The translations under genes were made by a program, and so were the position numbers. A DNA stretch of 64,000 nucleotides from Adiantum capillus-veneris. Taxonomy: Eukaryota; Streptophyta; Polypodiopsida; Polypodiales; Pteridaceae. Below are positions 24,195 to 35,708 of the stretch, in pieces. A model generated the notes under the pieces. The model did no database searches, had not been told where the DNA came from, and saw only the letters and a list, made by a program, of their open reading frames with translations. Every line of letters starts with the position of its first letter. Position 1 is the first letter of the stretch. The DNA lies in the NCBI GenBank assembly GCA_014529385.2, contig CM043948.1:76618291-76682290 (forward strand). The letters are read 5' to 3'.

Positions 24195-24887
24195 TCAAGA
24201 AGGTGGGTGTCCCTTCTTACCACATTTGTTGCAAGGATTGTTTGTGTAGCAGTCTTTCGCTACGTGTCCCATTCTTCCACATTCATAACACTTTCTTCCG
24301 GTTGATGATGTTGATGGCGAATGTCTTCCCCTTGGGGATGTTGTGACAAAGGCCCCTCTTGATGGAGTTAATGAACCTCTTTGCTTTCTTTCTTCCGCTT
24401 GGACTGAGTTGATGACATCTTGAAAAGGTGGAGCTAGTTCTTTTTCTTCAAGAATTGTGACTAAGTGGTCATAAGAAGGTGGAAGTGCACTTAATAGTAT
24501 GGCCACTTTGTCGTCTTCTGGTACTTCGACCTGGATGTAAGTGAGCTGCATGACAATGCTCTTAAGCCTATTTACTAGGCTAGCAATGTCCTCCCCTTCA
24601 ATCATGGTGATCTTGTAAAGTTGTCTTTTGAGAGTAACTTTACTTCTTTTGGCCCTGGCTCCAAAATTTCTTTCTAAAACATTCCAGGCATCATATGCAT
24701 GCGTACATTCATCTATGAAATGCACATAATTTTCATGCAAGGAGGTGATGATGATTCCTAACGCTTGTTCGTTTTTGGCCAAATTTTGTGCACTTGCTAT
24801 GAGTGTAGATGCCCTAGTGTGCACTCCATCGGGTTCGGCTTGTTGCTCTAAGGCAGTGCTGATGACAGACCACAAACTTTTTTTCAT
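24195..24887 (-). CDS. Copia-type Gag of element G
   Basis: An open stretch of 230 codons from the methionine at 24887. The first 170 residues are a helical copia-type Gag core (HAYDAWNVLERNFGA, LKRQLYKITMIEGE, LLSALPPSYDHLV). A Ser/Arg linker follows, then a CCHC knuckle CYECGRMGHVAKDC. A second knuckle CNKCGKKGH is interrupted by the TGA at 24195, which sits at the residue just before its last cysteine. In-frame coding-like sequence (asparagine-rich, ending NLVFYEDV) continues to about 24020. Gag forms the particle and binds RNA. The TGA probably truncates the protein, although readthrough cannot be excluded. Confidence 0.88.
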   Translation of the reverse strand: MKKSLWSVISTALEQQAEPDGVHTRASTLIASAQNLAKNEQALGIIITSLHENYVHFIDECTHAYDAWNVLERNFGARAKRSKVTLKRQLYKITMIEGEDIASLVNRLKSIVMQLTYIQVEVPEDDKVAILLSALPPSYDHLVTILEEKELAPPFQDVINSVQAEERKQRGSLTPSRGAFVTTSPRGRHSPSTSSTGRKCYECGRMGHVAKDCYTNNPCNKCGKKGHPPS

Positions 24888-26387
24888 AAGGTAACCTCTT
24901 AACTTCGTTTGCCAGGTGTGAAATCCTTCCCCGTTGAATTTTTATATTCCCTTGTCCCCCATTTGTGCTATAGGGGTCTTAGCTTAGGAGACTGTCCTAG
25001 CCAGTGTCTACCTCTTTACACAGTGCACAAGAATTTGAAAAAATTTATTTGAAGTTGTGCTCGGCTGGGTTCATTTTATTGCAAGTTAGGAGACAGAGAG
25101 AATGAGAGGAAAATTTCTTTAGTAAAGCTTTACTCCCTTTTGTGAAGCTCCTCTTCACCGTCGGTGAAGCCCCTCTTCACAAATAGGGGAAATGAGTCTT
25201 TGCTTTTTCTTTTGATGCTCGAAAGAAACCCTCCTTGAAGCTTGGTAATAAACTTCTTTGAAATGTTGCAATGCCGCGGTCGATGATAACGGCCTCTTTG
25301 GTAGCCCTTGGAGTGCTCGATGAAGGTTTCTAGTGCCTTAATGAAGCTTCACCGTCCTGCAAATTTCTTGGAAGCTCGGTGAAGCCTTTTGAATGCTTTG
25401 GTGTGTTCCCTCTTTGAAGCTAGCTTTTGAAGGATTCTTTTGAAGTGCCGGTGGGACACTCCCCTTAGACAAGTGTGTGAGCCAAAAGATTGGCCGCGGG
25501 AATGGGACCTTTTATGAGGGTTCTTAAGGCTTCGAGCCTTTAGAGTAGTGGGGCCGCGGGATCCGGTGCTAGTGCCAACGGGCAAGGCAGGTAGGGCCGG
25601 CCAATTTGAGGAAGCAGGGGTAGCACAGGCATGCACAGGCAAGCCGGACAACACAGGCAGATCCTTGGGCAGCCAATCGGGCAGGCAAGGGCAGGTCGGT
25701 CAACGTCAGAGTCCAAAAAGGTTGTGCGCGTGAATACTCCCCAGTGGACCCGAAAAGCTAATTTTGATGGAAGTTTCAGATCCGCCCAGCTTGCGCGAAT
25801 TAGCCAATTTGATTTGAGCTTCAGACCCCACGAGTCAACACCCCTTTTGTGGTGCACTAGCCAACAAATCCCACGAGCTTTGCTTGTGAAGAAGCTCCTA
25901 AAAATAAACTCTTAAACTCGAGCTAGCAGGCTTCCATACACACACACCTAAATATAGGTAACTTTGAGGGCAGGTTTAATGGAGTTCTCGGGCTCGGATT
26001 TCAAAGCTTGAAGGATCTATGAAAATCTTGAAGTGAGCACTTCGGGATGAGGTGAGCAATGCAAAAAGAAAATGAGTTCATGAATTTAATTGAAGAGGCA
26101 AATGATGCAGAAATCGACGCAAAAGGAATTAAAAAATGCAACACAAAAGGATGCTAATCCTCTCCCTAATCAAGTCCACCTAGCCATGGAGGGTAGTGGC
26201 CTCTTGGGTGTGCCAAGGACATGCCCACACATAGCTAGATTAGTGCTTAATTAGTGAGATATGCAACTAGTTATGAAAATGTCAATGGACCGTAACAATA
26301 ATTATGAAATGCTAATCAATCTAATGGAGATGCTAATAATTAACACACACTAATGCATAATGACAAATCTAGCTAGCATAACCTAAA
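24888..26387 (-). other. 5' leader of element G
   Basis: About 1.5 kb between primer site and Gag with no recognisable coding domain. It contains repeated GAAGC-rich words near 25130-25400 and a GGCAGG/CAGGCA-rich patch near 25560-25710. Confidence 0.6.
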
Positions 26388-26401
26388 GCTCTGATACCAA
26401 T

Positions 26402-26724
26402 TGTTGGGAATGGGATCGTGCTAGCTATGGTGGATGAAAGAGAAACTTAGTGTCAATGTGTGAGTGTGTGTGTGTAAGCAAGGTTATCACTCAAGTGAAT
26501 TAGGTTCAAAGATAGAATTAGCTTCGACTCATAAACACAATCTTGAGTATTGACTTAGCTTAGCACAAGCTCACCATAGACAAGCATATAGTTCAAAATA
26601 GAGTTATGTTTATTCATTCCTGAAATGAGCTTTAAGTAGCTCTACAGCCTTGCTCCACAGCATGTGGGATAATTTCACTCTTCTCTCCTTGACTCACACT
26701 TTAGGACAAAGCTCACACTTTACA
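26402..26724 (-). repeat. 5' LTR of element G
   Basis: 323 bp, directly next to the primer-binding site. It keeps the short ancestral TG run. Confidence 0.93.
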
Positions 26725-26729
26725 AGCCT

Positions 26730-27860
26730 GGTGCTACCACAATGAATCCCCCCTCAAACAAACACATAGGGTGTACGTCCAAATAGCTACCATCATATGG
26801 AGTTTTTGCTTTACTCCCAAACCTTTGGGTTTAGGTTTACCCAATAACCTCATGAGAAGTGGTATAATAGGCTGAGAACATATCAAAAAGCTGATAAATT
26901 GGGAGGTCTTACCACTTATGTGTGGCATTGTCTATAACCCGTACAAATTTGGACATGGCAATTACTGACACTTTAGAGGCTAAAACAAAGCTTTGACAGA
27001 AAATATATGATTGTATTGACAACATAACACATCTAGGACACTGAACATGAAAAACAATTTTTGAAATGTGTGTTGATGTACTGAGTGCTTGAAGCAAATC
27101 GTCTAAAGATTCATCACTAGCTATCTTTCCTAATGAGATTTGAACTTGAGAGTGTTACCAAGAGTAAGATTCAATGTTCTCTTAAAGCTATATGTGGATG
27201 TTCTATAGATAGATGCATCAAGAAAGAGTCGATATCTTGCTATGCCTCCACTTTAAGCTTTAATAAAGTTGGCAACCACTTCTCCAGAATGAAACTCCGA
27301 TGCTTTTGTTCATTTACAGCTTGCTTTTCATGCATGAGATTCTTTTCCATGTTGGACAACCTTTTGAGAAGCTTGGAAAGGCCTACTACTCTACACAACG
27401 CTTTGAGATGCATGGGAAAATTTGCACTTACTGCCAAATAGATTGCTTGCAAAATCACCACGCAAAGTTTGTAGCAACACAAAATTTTGAAAGGCTTGCT
27501 AACAAGCTCACCAAAAATCACCTAGCAATTGCTTTACCTATCGATTGATTGCTTATCATATGCAAGAAAAATTGGGCAGCGTATTGTTAGGTGTTTTAAG
27601 ATGTTATGTTCTCCAGTGCCAACACCTTGCGACATTGCATCAGGCAACGTGTTTTAACACCTACAAAGTCACCAAGTTCAACCAACAGGGCCCTAACCGG
27701 GTAATTGTCCTATAACAACATTTTGAAACACTAGGGCGAAGAGTAACGTCTTTTTCCGTACTATGGTACGACTCGCGGCCAATAGCACTCTGAGGTAGCG
27801 TATTGATTTGCCTTCACGATTTCCTTCTTCACCACCTAGCCTTTATTGTTCCTTGCCTGG
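26730..27860 (-). other. Interior of element H
   Basis: Non-coding interior of H to the right of G. A 93-codon minus-strand open stretch (27240-27521) shows no domain. The decayed primer site is at 27861-27872. Confidence 0.6.
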
Positions 27861-27874
27861 GCTCTAAAACCACT

Positions 27875-27919
27875 TGAAAGTCTTCAGTTATGGTGGATGC
27901 TACCAAGAAGAAAAATGAG

Positions 27920-27969
<50 letters not shown>

Positions 27970-28150
27970 CGACACAATAAAATAGAACACATGCTTCTTT
28001 TGACTAATAAAAGCTGTTACATATATATAGCCACTTTAACTAATTATAGCCGCTCTTTCCCATGCACAATTGAAAGTATCATCTGCATGGCATAGGGCTT
28101 GCTCCCACCACAAGTTTAAAATTAACTAGGCTAGGGTTTGAAACCCAACA
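27875..28150 (-). repeat. 5' LTR of element H
   Basis: 276-bp partner of 22871-23290. It has a (GA)n run at 27919-27966 and only a short TA run. Confidence 0.9.
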
Positions 28151-28155
28151 TTTTG

Positions 28156-28536
28156 CCCATATATTCCCTGCACCTGATTCAGAGGTTCCAACAACTATGA
28201 TGGCTTTAGGGATATGAAGACCCTTTTATTTCTTAGGCGTGTACAAGCTAGCGGGCCAAAGGGTGGGGAGCTTGAGAAGCATGTATGACAGGTGGCAGAG
28301 ACAATGAGCAGGTGCGACGGCTAGCAGTGTCGGCTTGGTGGAAGAACCGACAGGTATAGTTGTTCACTACAAAACAAACTGGAAGATTTCACCACCACAA
28401 TAAATCTCGGAGCTAGGCAAGGACGTTAGTTGGCAGTTCCACTTGCTTCTCGCTTGGTCTACCTTCTCTTTAGCTTTTAAAGAATAGTAACTTTGGTCTA
28501 GAGGATGCGCACAATTGGAGCTTTTACTTCTACACA

Positions 28537-28574
<38 letters not shown>

Positions 28575-28632
28575 ATAGCTATTGCCTACACACATCACAT
28601 AAAACTCCTCTCTTGTATTAGCATATGTAATG
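28156..28632. other. Unassigned DNA with (CA)n
   Basis: Flank of element H, continuous with sequence left of 22866. A CA microsatellite lies at about 28540-28572. No gene seen. Confidence 0.5.
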
Positions 28633-29509
28633 TTTTTTTTTAATATAGAACAGGAAATGTATTAAGAAAAACAACTACAACATTTCCTCACAGGTGGGGA
28701 GAGAGGCTTCCCAAAGTCAAAAAGAAAAATTACAAATCAAAACAGGAAAAGGCCATAACAACCCTTTCCTTAGAATAGATTCCCAACATAATGTCTTTCC
28801 ATGGCTGCATTTGTGTTCTCTCTGAATGAGATACAAAGGACCATTACCCACATTCTTCATTTGGTCCAGAGAAGAGGTAGAAATTTTCTTCATCTGATAG
28901 ACGAACTCTGAGGTGTTGTCCTCCATTTTCCATTGAAAATGGTTTTAATTCTCTGAGTCCAACAAGACCAAAGATAGGTCAATCTCCATATGTTCCAAAG
29001 AGGGATGTCCATTCTGATACATTCACCTTCTAATAATTCCTGAGCTGACAATTGGTGTGGATGAACTTCTTTGCAACTCAGGCCTAGAGCTCTTGGAGGA
29101 ATTGGAAGGACAGCCAATAAAAATATGGTGAAGATCTTCAGTAGAGTGGCATCTGTGGCACTTCCCATCCCCAATTCTAGCTTTGAGTGCTCTCTATCCA
29201 ATCCAAATGCCTTGATGTAGAATCAGTCAAGCAAGAAAATTGTGCTTGATTGGAATAGCAAAGCTCCATAGGCATTTAAATCTATACATCCATTGCTTTG
29301 AGCTTCACTTCAGCCCCCGTTTGAAGTTCAGCTTCTGTCTAAGCTTTTCCTCAAAATCTGGGCTGTCAGAGGACAGCTTGTACGCCTTCCAAGCACACTG
29401 TTGTAGAGTTAAAGACTTGCTATGCCTGAGTATTGTTGTACTCTGGACATGAGCTTTCAGATCTTCTAGTCCATTCAGCAAATCTGCAAGACATCCAGCA
29501 GAGATTATT
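28633..29509 (-). mobile_element. L1-type LINE, 5'-truncated 3' end
   Basis: Minus-strand pieces read as the C-terminal region of a plant L1 polyprotein: WSFAIPIKHNFLAWLI, then a zinc-binding reverse-transcriptase-associated segment (RIGDGKCHRCHSTEDLHHIF), spread over two frames at about 29300-29090. The 3' end shows an A tail of eight (plus-strand T run 28633-28641). The 5' end stops at 29509, where chromovirus C begins. I found no target-site duplication. Confidence 0.78.
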
Positions 29510-30388
29510 CTACAAGGCTCTACCTACTTCAGTAGGATTGACCTTAAAAGTGGCTATCATCAAATAAGGATAATGGATGAAGATATCCTAAAGGCCACGT
29601 TTCGTACAACGTTTGGTCTTTATAAATATCCAGTCATGCCTTTTGGCATGACTAATGCACCAGCTACGTTCAATCGTCTAATGGAGAAAAATTTTAGACC
29701 TTATCGCAAATTCACTGGAGTGTTCTTTGATGATATCATCATCTACTCCAAGTCTCTAGAGGAACATAAGCAACATCTCCAACTGATTTTTCAAGCAGTG
29801 AGGGAGAATAAGCTTTTTCTCAACCAAAAGAAAAGTGAATTTTTCCTTCAAGAGATTCAATACCTAGGTCATATTATCTCTCAAGATGGTATCCGTATGG
29901 ATCCATCACAGTTAGAGATAATAAATGCATGGCCTAACCCAAGGAATCTACATGAGCTAAGAAGTTTTATTGGTATGTGCGCATACCATATAGACACTTC
30001 ATAGCAAAATTCTATCAAGTAGCAGGACCACTAAACAACTTAACTAAGAAGAACGTTAAGTATGTATGGACTGCTAAGGAGCAAAATGCTTTTGATAAGC
30101 TCAAACAGAATCTTACTTCCCAACCCGTCTTCATGCTTCCAGATCTCTCAAAGCCATTTGAGGTCCAATGTGATGCTTGTGGTTATTGCCTTGGACCAAT
30201 TTTGCTCCAAGAAGGGCATGCCATAGCATATGAGAGCCGAAGGCTCAATATTGACGAGCGAGTCATGGGCATTTATGAGAAAGAGCTTTTAGCTGTTCTA
30301 CATGTCCTAGACACATGGAAGCAGTACTTATTGGGGACTCCATTCATTCTACGAACCGATCACCAAAGTCTCAAGTATTTCATGACGC
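29510..30388 (+). pseudogene. RT palm and RNase H of chromovirus C
   Basis: Opens within the [25 protein letters not shown], catalytic FFDDIIIYS and YLGHIISQDGI. A frame change near 29990 leads into the RNase H (FEVQCDACGYCLGPIL, EKELLAVLHVL, RTDHQSLKYFM), where element K interrupts. Both pieces otherwise stay open. Confidence 0.92.
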
Positions 30389-31526
30389 TGTGAGCGGGAT
30401 GAAAAGACACACAGCGCCTCTATAACAACCCGACACACACTCTTGGGAAGATACACACACACACTATGGGGCACCACTCGGCTTACACAACACACCTGGC
30501 CGAGACAGGGAACACACCTCTGGAGTGAGAGGAGAGAGACTATCCACTTGCCCACTCCACACACACACACACACACACACCCAAAAAACTCAGCTCAAAA
30601 GAGGAGAATTTCTCATGTTTAGATACAATTGAGCTTGGGCCAACACCAATGGGGCAAATAGCTCACACAATATGGGTAAAAGATACCAGATACAATCACA
30701 AATTGGAGCAGAAGCTTCGCTCATTAAGAGAAACTTACACAGGAAAAATAGCAGAAAAAGAATTAGAAATTTGAAAAAATGGACAGCGCCATCGCGTCCG
30801 GAACGGCCCAAAACCCCAGTCTACAATGTCAAAGTGCTCAAATCCGACATCGGATGAGCAGTTTACGGCCAAAACAGGCTCCAAAAACCCCAAAAACACA
30901 CCTGCGGATGTTCCTCCTCTCTTCTCCACGTTTTTTTTGGTCTTCTCTCTGTTTTTTCAGTTCCCACACTTAGCTTTATTAGTTGGGCACCCTTGGCCTT
31001 TTAGATGACCTCAAACGGACCCCGAACAGGCCAAAAACTGACCTCGCAGTGCATAGTTGTCACCTTTTTGAATCATCCGCACACCTGACACTCATTTCTT
31101 TTCAATAATGCATCATGCCACCACGTGAAGTGGCCCCAAAAAGTGGTCCTCATGATGACCTTTCTGCATAATTATCACAAGAAAACATCCACGCTGTGTC
31201 CGTATTCATCCACGTGCAAATATTGACCCCGTTCGACCTCCTGACGCCACTAGATGCCATCTGACGCACCTGCTTACATCATGTCGTCGGCCTGCGGGTA
31301 GCTTCCTTGAGAAGTTTTACGCACTACCAACTCCTCATTATTGTAGAAAAAACACACTGGTACTGGTAACAGTGAAAAACGATGCACTATGTACATGCTG
31401 TCCTACCTGTACACATGTGAGCCCCACATAACCACCTGGCTCTGAAAAATGGGCAATTCTTTATTCGATGCACCATGCATGGATATGTACATATGCGCAA
31501 TCCCTTGCTCCAAAAAACTCCTGACA
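30389..31526 (-). repeat. 3' LTR of element K
   Basis: 1138-bp partner of 34123-35261; nearly identical apart from scattered single-base changes. Contains a CA microsatellite near 30558-30580. Confidence 0.93.
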
Positions 31527-31576
31527 TAATTTTCTCATCCCCTAGCTTGCTAGAGCATTCATGCTCAGCAGCAGCA

Positions 31577-33124
31577 CTAGTAGATGCTCATTCCACCTGG
31601 ATCAAAAGGCCAAAGGCATATCGCCTGATTCACAAGAAGCATCATAACACCACACCTACATTTGTCAACAATCAACCAAAATGCACCATAGGCATATCCA
31701 ACTAACGCATCCGCCCTGTCTGGAGTTCCAAAAGCATAAATATTGCATGCCACATTCAACCCAACCGATAGAGACAACTGAAGTGACTCATCACCTTGCA
31801 TCTTGGCTTCACCATTCATAGCAACAACCTGCAAATCATGCACCCAAGTAGCTAAAAGCATTGTGTGAAGGTAAAGTTGTTGATATCCAAAGCACAAAAG
31901 TATCCCCGCAGCACACATATCCCTAGCATAGGCATCCACATAGCTGAGATTGGACTCATATATGCCAAACCCCTTCTCATCATCATAAGCATACTCATCA
32001 TCACACATAACTTTATCCACATCATAATCATGGCTAGCACCACTATCCATAGCTTCTAGCATGGGTTCATCAGTCTCCAAGAATACAGATCCTTGCTCTA
32101 AACCACAATCATGCTCACAAATCGGTTCAATCACTGCACATACATCAAAATATGGCTTCAAAACAGGCTCTACATCGAACAAATCCACAAAATGGCTCTC
32201 AACCCTGACCTCTTCCCTAATTTCCAAGGAACTAGTATCCACAGATACGTGCTCATCATCAATAACCTCGACCTCACACTCACACCCAGAATCACAAGGT
32301 ACACAAGTAGCCAATGCATCCTCTTCAAGACTTTTCAATCCTGTATCCAAAGCATTACTCACCTCTTTAGCCTCTTCCATAAACGTGTCAACCTGCAAGA
32401 CCTCTTTACGCTTCACAATAGACCTTGGGAAGAAACGAGAAACATCATAGGATAGGCTACTTTTCACCTGCTTAGGCTTAACTTCATCTTCCATGTCAAA
32501 TCCATTTTGCACATGCATACCTGTACTGATACCATGTTCCTCAAGACGCTTAAACTTCCATTCCTTGTGCTTTGCAATGCATACTGCATCTTCAAAAGAC
32601 TCGGGCCTCTTCAACTCAACCTCGAACCGCAACCAAGGTGACAAACCATCAACAAAAAAACTTTTCTTCAATGAACAAGGGGGGGTCTCATCCTTAAGAG
32701 CAACACACCAACGAGTCCATAAATCTGTAAAACCTTGTACATAGGCATCAACACCTTGACAAGAACCTTGCTTAAGAGCATTGAGCACATTCCATACTGC
32801 ATTTGCATCTTCAAAAACCTGGAAACGCTCTAAAAAAGCTTCTATAAACTTGTCAAGACTCAAACCATAAGAAGAAGCCACTGCTTCTTTAGCTTCCAAA
32901 TCCATGAACCAAACACGGGCCTCATCTTTCAAAAGCAATCCAAATAGCCTCAAAATCTTCTCCTCATCACACATATTGTTGCTTATGCATGCCACCTCGA
33001 CTTGCTCCAGAAAGTCTTCCGCATCTTCACCACTTCTTCCATGAAATTCCGGATAAGAGAAAGCCACGGCTACCCAAGTTACAATGCTTTGAGAACCCCT
33101 TCGAACACACGTGCAAGAACCCAA
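31577..33124 (-). CDS. Gag-like protein of element K (515 codons, uninterrupted)
   Basis: Residues about 25-180 match the gypsy Gag core: FHGRSGEDAEDFLEQVEVAC, ARVWFMDLEAKEAV, FLERFQVFEDANAVW, QGVDAYVQGFTDLW and SFFVDGLSPWLRFEV. The remaining 330 residues are unusual: an acidic, cysteine-containing middle (CVPCDSGCECEVEVIDDE) and a hydrophobic C-terminus. No CCHC knuckle or protease is present. The methionine at 33124 is the first in this frame after the small gene that ends at 33169. A full-length frame in a nested element suggests fairly recent insertion or selection. Capsid formation is the expected role. Confidence 0.88.
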   Translation of the reverse strand: MGSCTCVRRGSQSIVTWVAVAFSYPEFHGRSGEDAEDFLEQVEVACISNNMCDEEKILRLFGLLLKDEARVWFMDLEAKEAVASSYGLSLDKFIEAFLERFQVFEDANAVWNVLNALKQGSCQGVDAYVQGFTDLWTRWCVALKDETPPCSLKKSFFVDGLSPWLRFEVELKRPESFEDAVCIAKHKEWKFKRLEEHGISTGMHVQNGFDMEDEVKPKQVKSSLSYDVSRFFPRSIVKRKEVLQVDTFMEEAKEVSNALDTGLKSLEEDALATCVPCDSGCECEVEVIDDEHVSVDTSSLEIREEVRVESHFVDLFDVEPVLKPYFDVCAVIEPICEHDCGLEQGSVFLETDEPMLEAMDSGASHDYDVDKVMCDDEYAYDDEKGFGIYESNLSYVDAYARDMCAAGILLCFGYQQLYLHTMLLATWVHDLQVVAMNGEAKMQGDESLQLSLSVGLNVACNIYAFGTPDRADALVGYAYGAFWLIVDKCRCGVMMLLVNQAICLWPFDPGGMSIY

Positions 33125-33168
33125 AACTTTTCACTACCCAATCCCCAGAAACTTCAATGGAGCTCAGC

Positions 33169-33387
33169 TTAGATAAGGACAAACACATGCACATCAAATG
33201 AGTTTTCATAGTTGATCATCGGAATTACAACAGGCAAAGGACATTCCAGGATCTCTCTTAATCTTCTTGGCCCGAACATAAAGACTATGCGCTGCTGGAA
33301 AAAAATCTTCCTGGACACATGAACATTGATCTGGATTCTCTGAGTTAAATGAAAAGGAGTGAATTGAGGGCCATTTTGATCATCCAT
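33169..33387 (-). CDS. Small conserved protein A of unknown family (about 72 aa)
   Basis: Starts at the methionine MDDQNGP; a methionine eight codons upstream (33411) is also in frame. It ends 44 nt before the Gag start. The protein aligns over its length with two small proteins in element L: shared pattern R/QRIQINVHVSRKI-FFQQRIVFMFGP, then RLREIL, P-x-VIPMI-x-Y and SFDVHVFVL. The downstream methionine is preferred because all three relatives begin M-[D/N] at that place. I do not recognise the family. It may be a retroelement accessory protein, expressed from the same leader as Gag. Confidence 0.6.
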   Translation of the reverse strand: MDDQNGPQFTPFHLTQRIQINVHVSRKIFFQQRIVFMFGPRRLREILECPLPVVIPMINYENSFDVHVFVLI

Positions 33388-34098
33388 TAAAGTGAACCAT
33401 GAAGCTCCCAAGAAGGCACACCTGACTTATCCTCTGATTTTGCTAAAATTTTAGCAGCATAACAGCATAAATGGCTCAAAAGACCAAAAAACCAGCCATC
33501 ATAACTTGGAAAAATTTTGGCAGAGTTTCCCCAGAAGTAGAGCAGTAGGAACCCAAAATATGGACTGTATATGTATGCATAAACTATCAACAATAGAACT
33601 CGAGCACCAAGTAGGACTCACTAGTACATAGCCTATGGCGAGGTCACGAAAAGGGTGCTCCAGCTACCTGTATCACCGAAAGGATCTCCACATGTGAGAA
33701 TCCCCCAGCTCAATAAAACCTCACGCTATCGACCCTCACACGAAGGCTAATGCAAATCGCGTATAGTCAAGTCTCAGAAATGACTATCTTCCAGACCAAG
33801 TCTCAGAAATGGCTGGGACTGCCAAATAAAACCCAATATGGCTTCACAAAGGCGTACAATGGCAGTTTCCACAAGTAACGTACAATCCAACAGACAATGC
33901 GCTCAAACACGCGCCAAAAGATACATACCCACAACTGCAAGTGACACCACTGCTAGTATATCCCTCTACTCCAGCTACATGTACCTGTGTGAGTCACTTG
34001 TACCTGTATCTGTCCCTGTAACCTGTAACCTGTAATCTGCAACCTGTAATCCCGAAGCTCGAAGCTTGAAGCTCGAAGCAGAAGGTACTCGAAGAAGA

Positions 34099-34116
34099 TC
34101 CTCCGTGGGGATGCCA
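34099..34116 (-). other. Candidate primer-binding site of element K
   Basis: In element orientation TGGCATCCCCACGGAGG starts six bases inside the 5' LTR. It begins TGG, as tRNA-primed sites do, but I cannot name the tRNA. Confidence 0.45.
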
Positions 34117-34122
34117 AAAGAA

Positions 34123-35261
34123 TGTGAGCGGGATGAAAACACACACAGCGCCTCTATAACGACCCGACACACACTCTTGGGAAGATACACACACACACTA
34201 TGGGGCACCACTCGGCTTACACAACACACCTGGCCGAGACAGGAACACACCTCTCGAGTGAGAGGAGAGAGACTATCCACTTGCCCACTCCACACAAACG
34301 CACACACACACACACCCAAAAAACTCAGCTCAAAAGAGGAGAATTTCTCATGTTTAGATACAATTGAGCTTGGGCCAACACCAATGGGGCAAATAGCTCA
34401 CACAATATGGGTAAAAGATATCAGATACAATCACAAATTGGAGCAGAAGCTTCGCTCATTAGGAGAAACTTACACAGCCAAAATAGCAGAAAAAGAATTA
34501 GGAATTTGGCAAAATGGACAGCGCCATCATGTCTGGAATGGCCCAAAATCCCAGTCTACAATGTCAATGTGCTCAAATTCAACATCGGATGAGCAGTTTA
34601 CGGCCAAAACAGGCTCCAAAAACCCCAAAAACACACCTGCGGCTGTTCCTCCTCTCTTCTCCACGTTTTTTTTTGTCTTCTCTCTGTTTTTTCAGTTCCC
34701 ATACTTAGCTTTATTATTTGGGCACCCTTGGCCTTTTAGATGACCTCAAACGGACCCCGAACATGCCAAAAACTGACCTCGCAGTGTATAGTTGTCACCT
34801 TTTTGCATCATCCGCACACCTGACACTCATTTCTTTTCAATAATGAATCACGCCACCACGTGAAGTGGCCCCAAAAAGTGGTCCTCATGATGACCTTTCT
34901 GCATAATTATCACAAGAAAACATCCACGCTGTGTCCGTATTCATCCACGTGCAAATATTGACCCCGTTCGACCTCCTGACGCCACTAGATGCCATCTGAC
35001 GCACTTGCTTACCTCATGTCGTCAGCCTGCGGGTAGCTTCCTCGAGAAGTTTTACGCGTTACCAAATCCTCATTATTGTAGAAAAAACACACTGGTACTG
35101 GTAACAGTGAAAAACGATGCACTATGTACATGATGTCCTACCTGTACACATGTGGGCCCCACATAACCACCTGGCTCTGAAAAATGGGCAATTCTTTATT
35201 CGATGCACCATGCATGGATATGTACATATGCGCAATCCCTTGCTCCAAAAAACTCCTGACA
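34123..35261 (-). repeat. 5' LTR of element K
   Basis: 1139 bp, TG...CA ends, adjacent to the candidate primer site. Confidence 0.93.
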
Positions 35262-35708
35262 ACACTAACCAAGCTCTTCGACAAACAAATGAGGTGGGCA
35301 AATTTTCTTTTGCAATTTAATTTTCATATTTCTCACATTGCTGGTAAGCACAATCAAGTGGCCGATGCACTTTCACGACAACCAAAAAATTAATGCGGTG
35401 TCTATAGCTACTCACAATGATCTATGTTCTATGATAGATGCGTATGCTACTAACCCTGACTTTAGAGACATAATGTCAGCCCTAGCTTTCGGGAAGAAAG
35501 AGAAACCATTCACCTTGCAGAATGGTTATCTTCTCCACGGCGATAGGCAATGTGTTACCCATTCCCTTCGTGAGAAAGTTATGTATGAATCCCATGCTCC
35601 TCCCTATGCAGGGCATAGAGGTATTTAACCTACTCTTCAAGGAGTAGAGACGTATTTCTATTGGCCTACTATGAAAGTGGACATACAAGAGTATGTTTCA
35701 AAATGCGT
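35262..35708 (+). pseudogene. RNase H end and integrase zinc region of chromovirus C
   Basis: Resumes directly after element K with the RNase H tail (AGKHNQVADALS, about 35340-35380). The integrase N-terminal region follows, with SHAPPYAGHRGI; here both histidines are kept, unlike element A. It ends at the first cysteine of the CxxC pair (SKCVV), where element L is inserted. A stop occurs at 35626. Confidence 0.88.

Larger units (their letters stand above)
30389..35261 (-). mobile_element. Gag-only Ty3/gypsy-type element K
   Basis: 4.87-kb minus-strand element with LTRs 30389-31526 and 34123-35261, which match nearly base for base. Both begin TGTGAGCGGG and end CTCCTGACA on the plus strand. 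The flanks are consistent with a decayed TSD (ACGCT left, ACACT right). The inside encodes one 515-codon protein with a gypsy-type Gag domain and a second small protein ahead of it, but no protease, RT or integrase. It interrupts the RNase H of chromovirus C. Such gag-only elements must borrow pol from a partner. Confidence 0.92.

Noticed and set aside
31577-33124. K protein as an intact host gene
   Set aside because: It lies between near-identical direct LTRs and has a gypsy Gag core.
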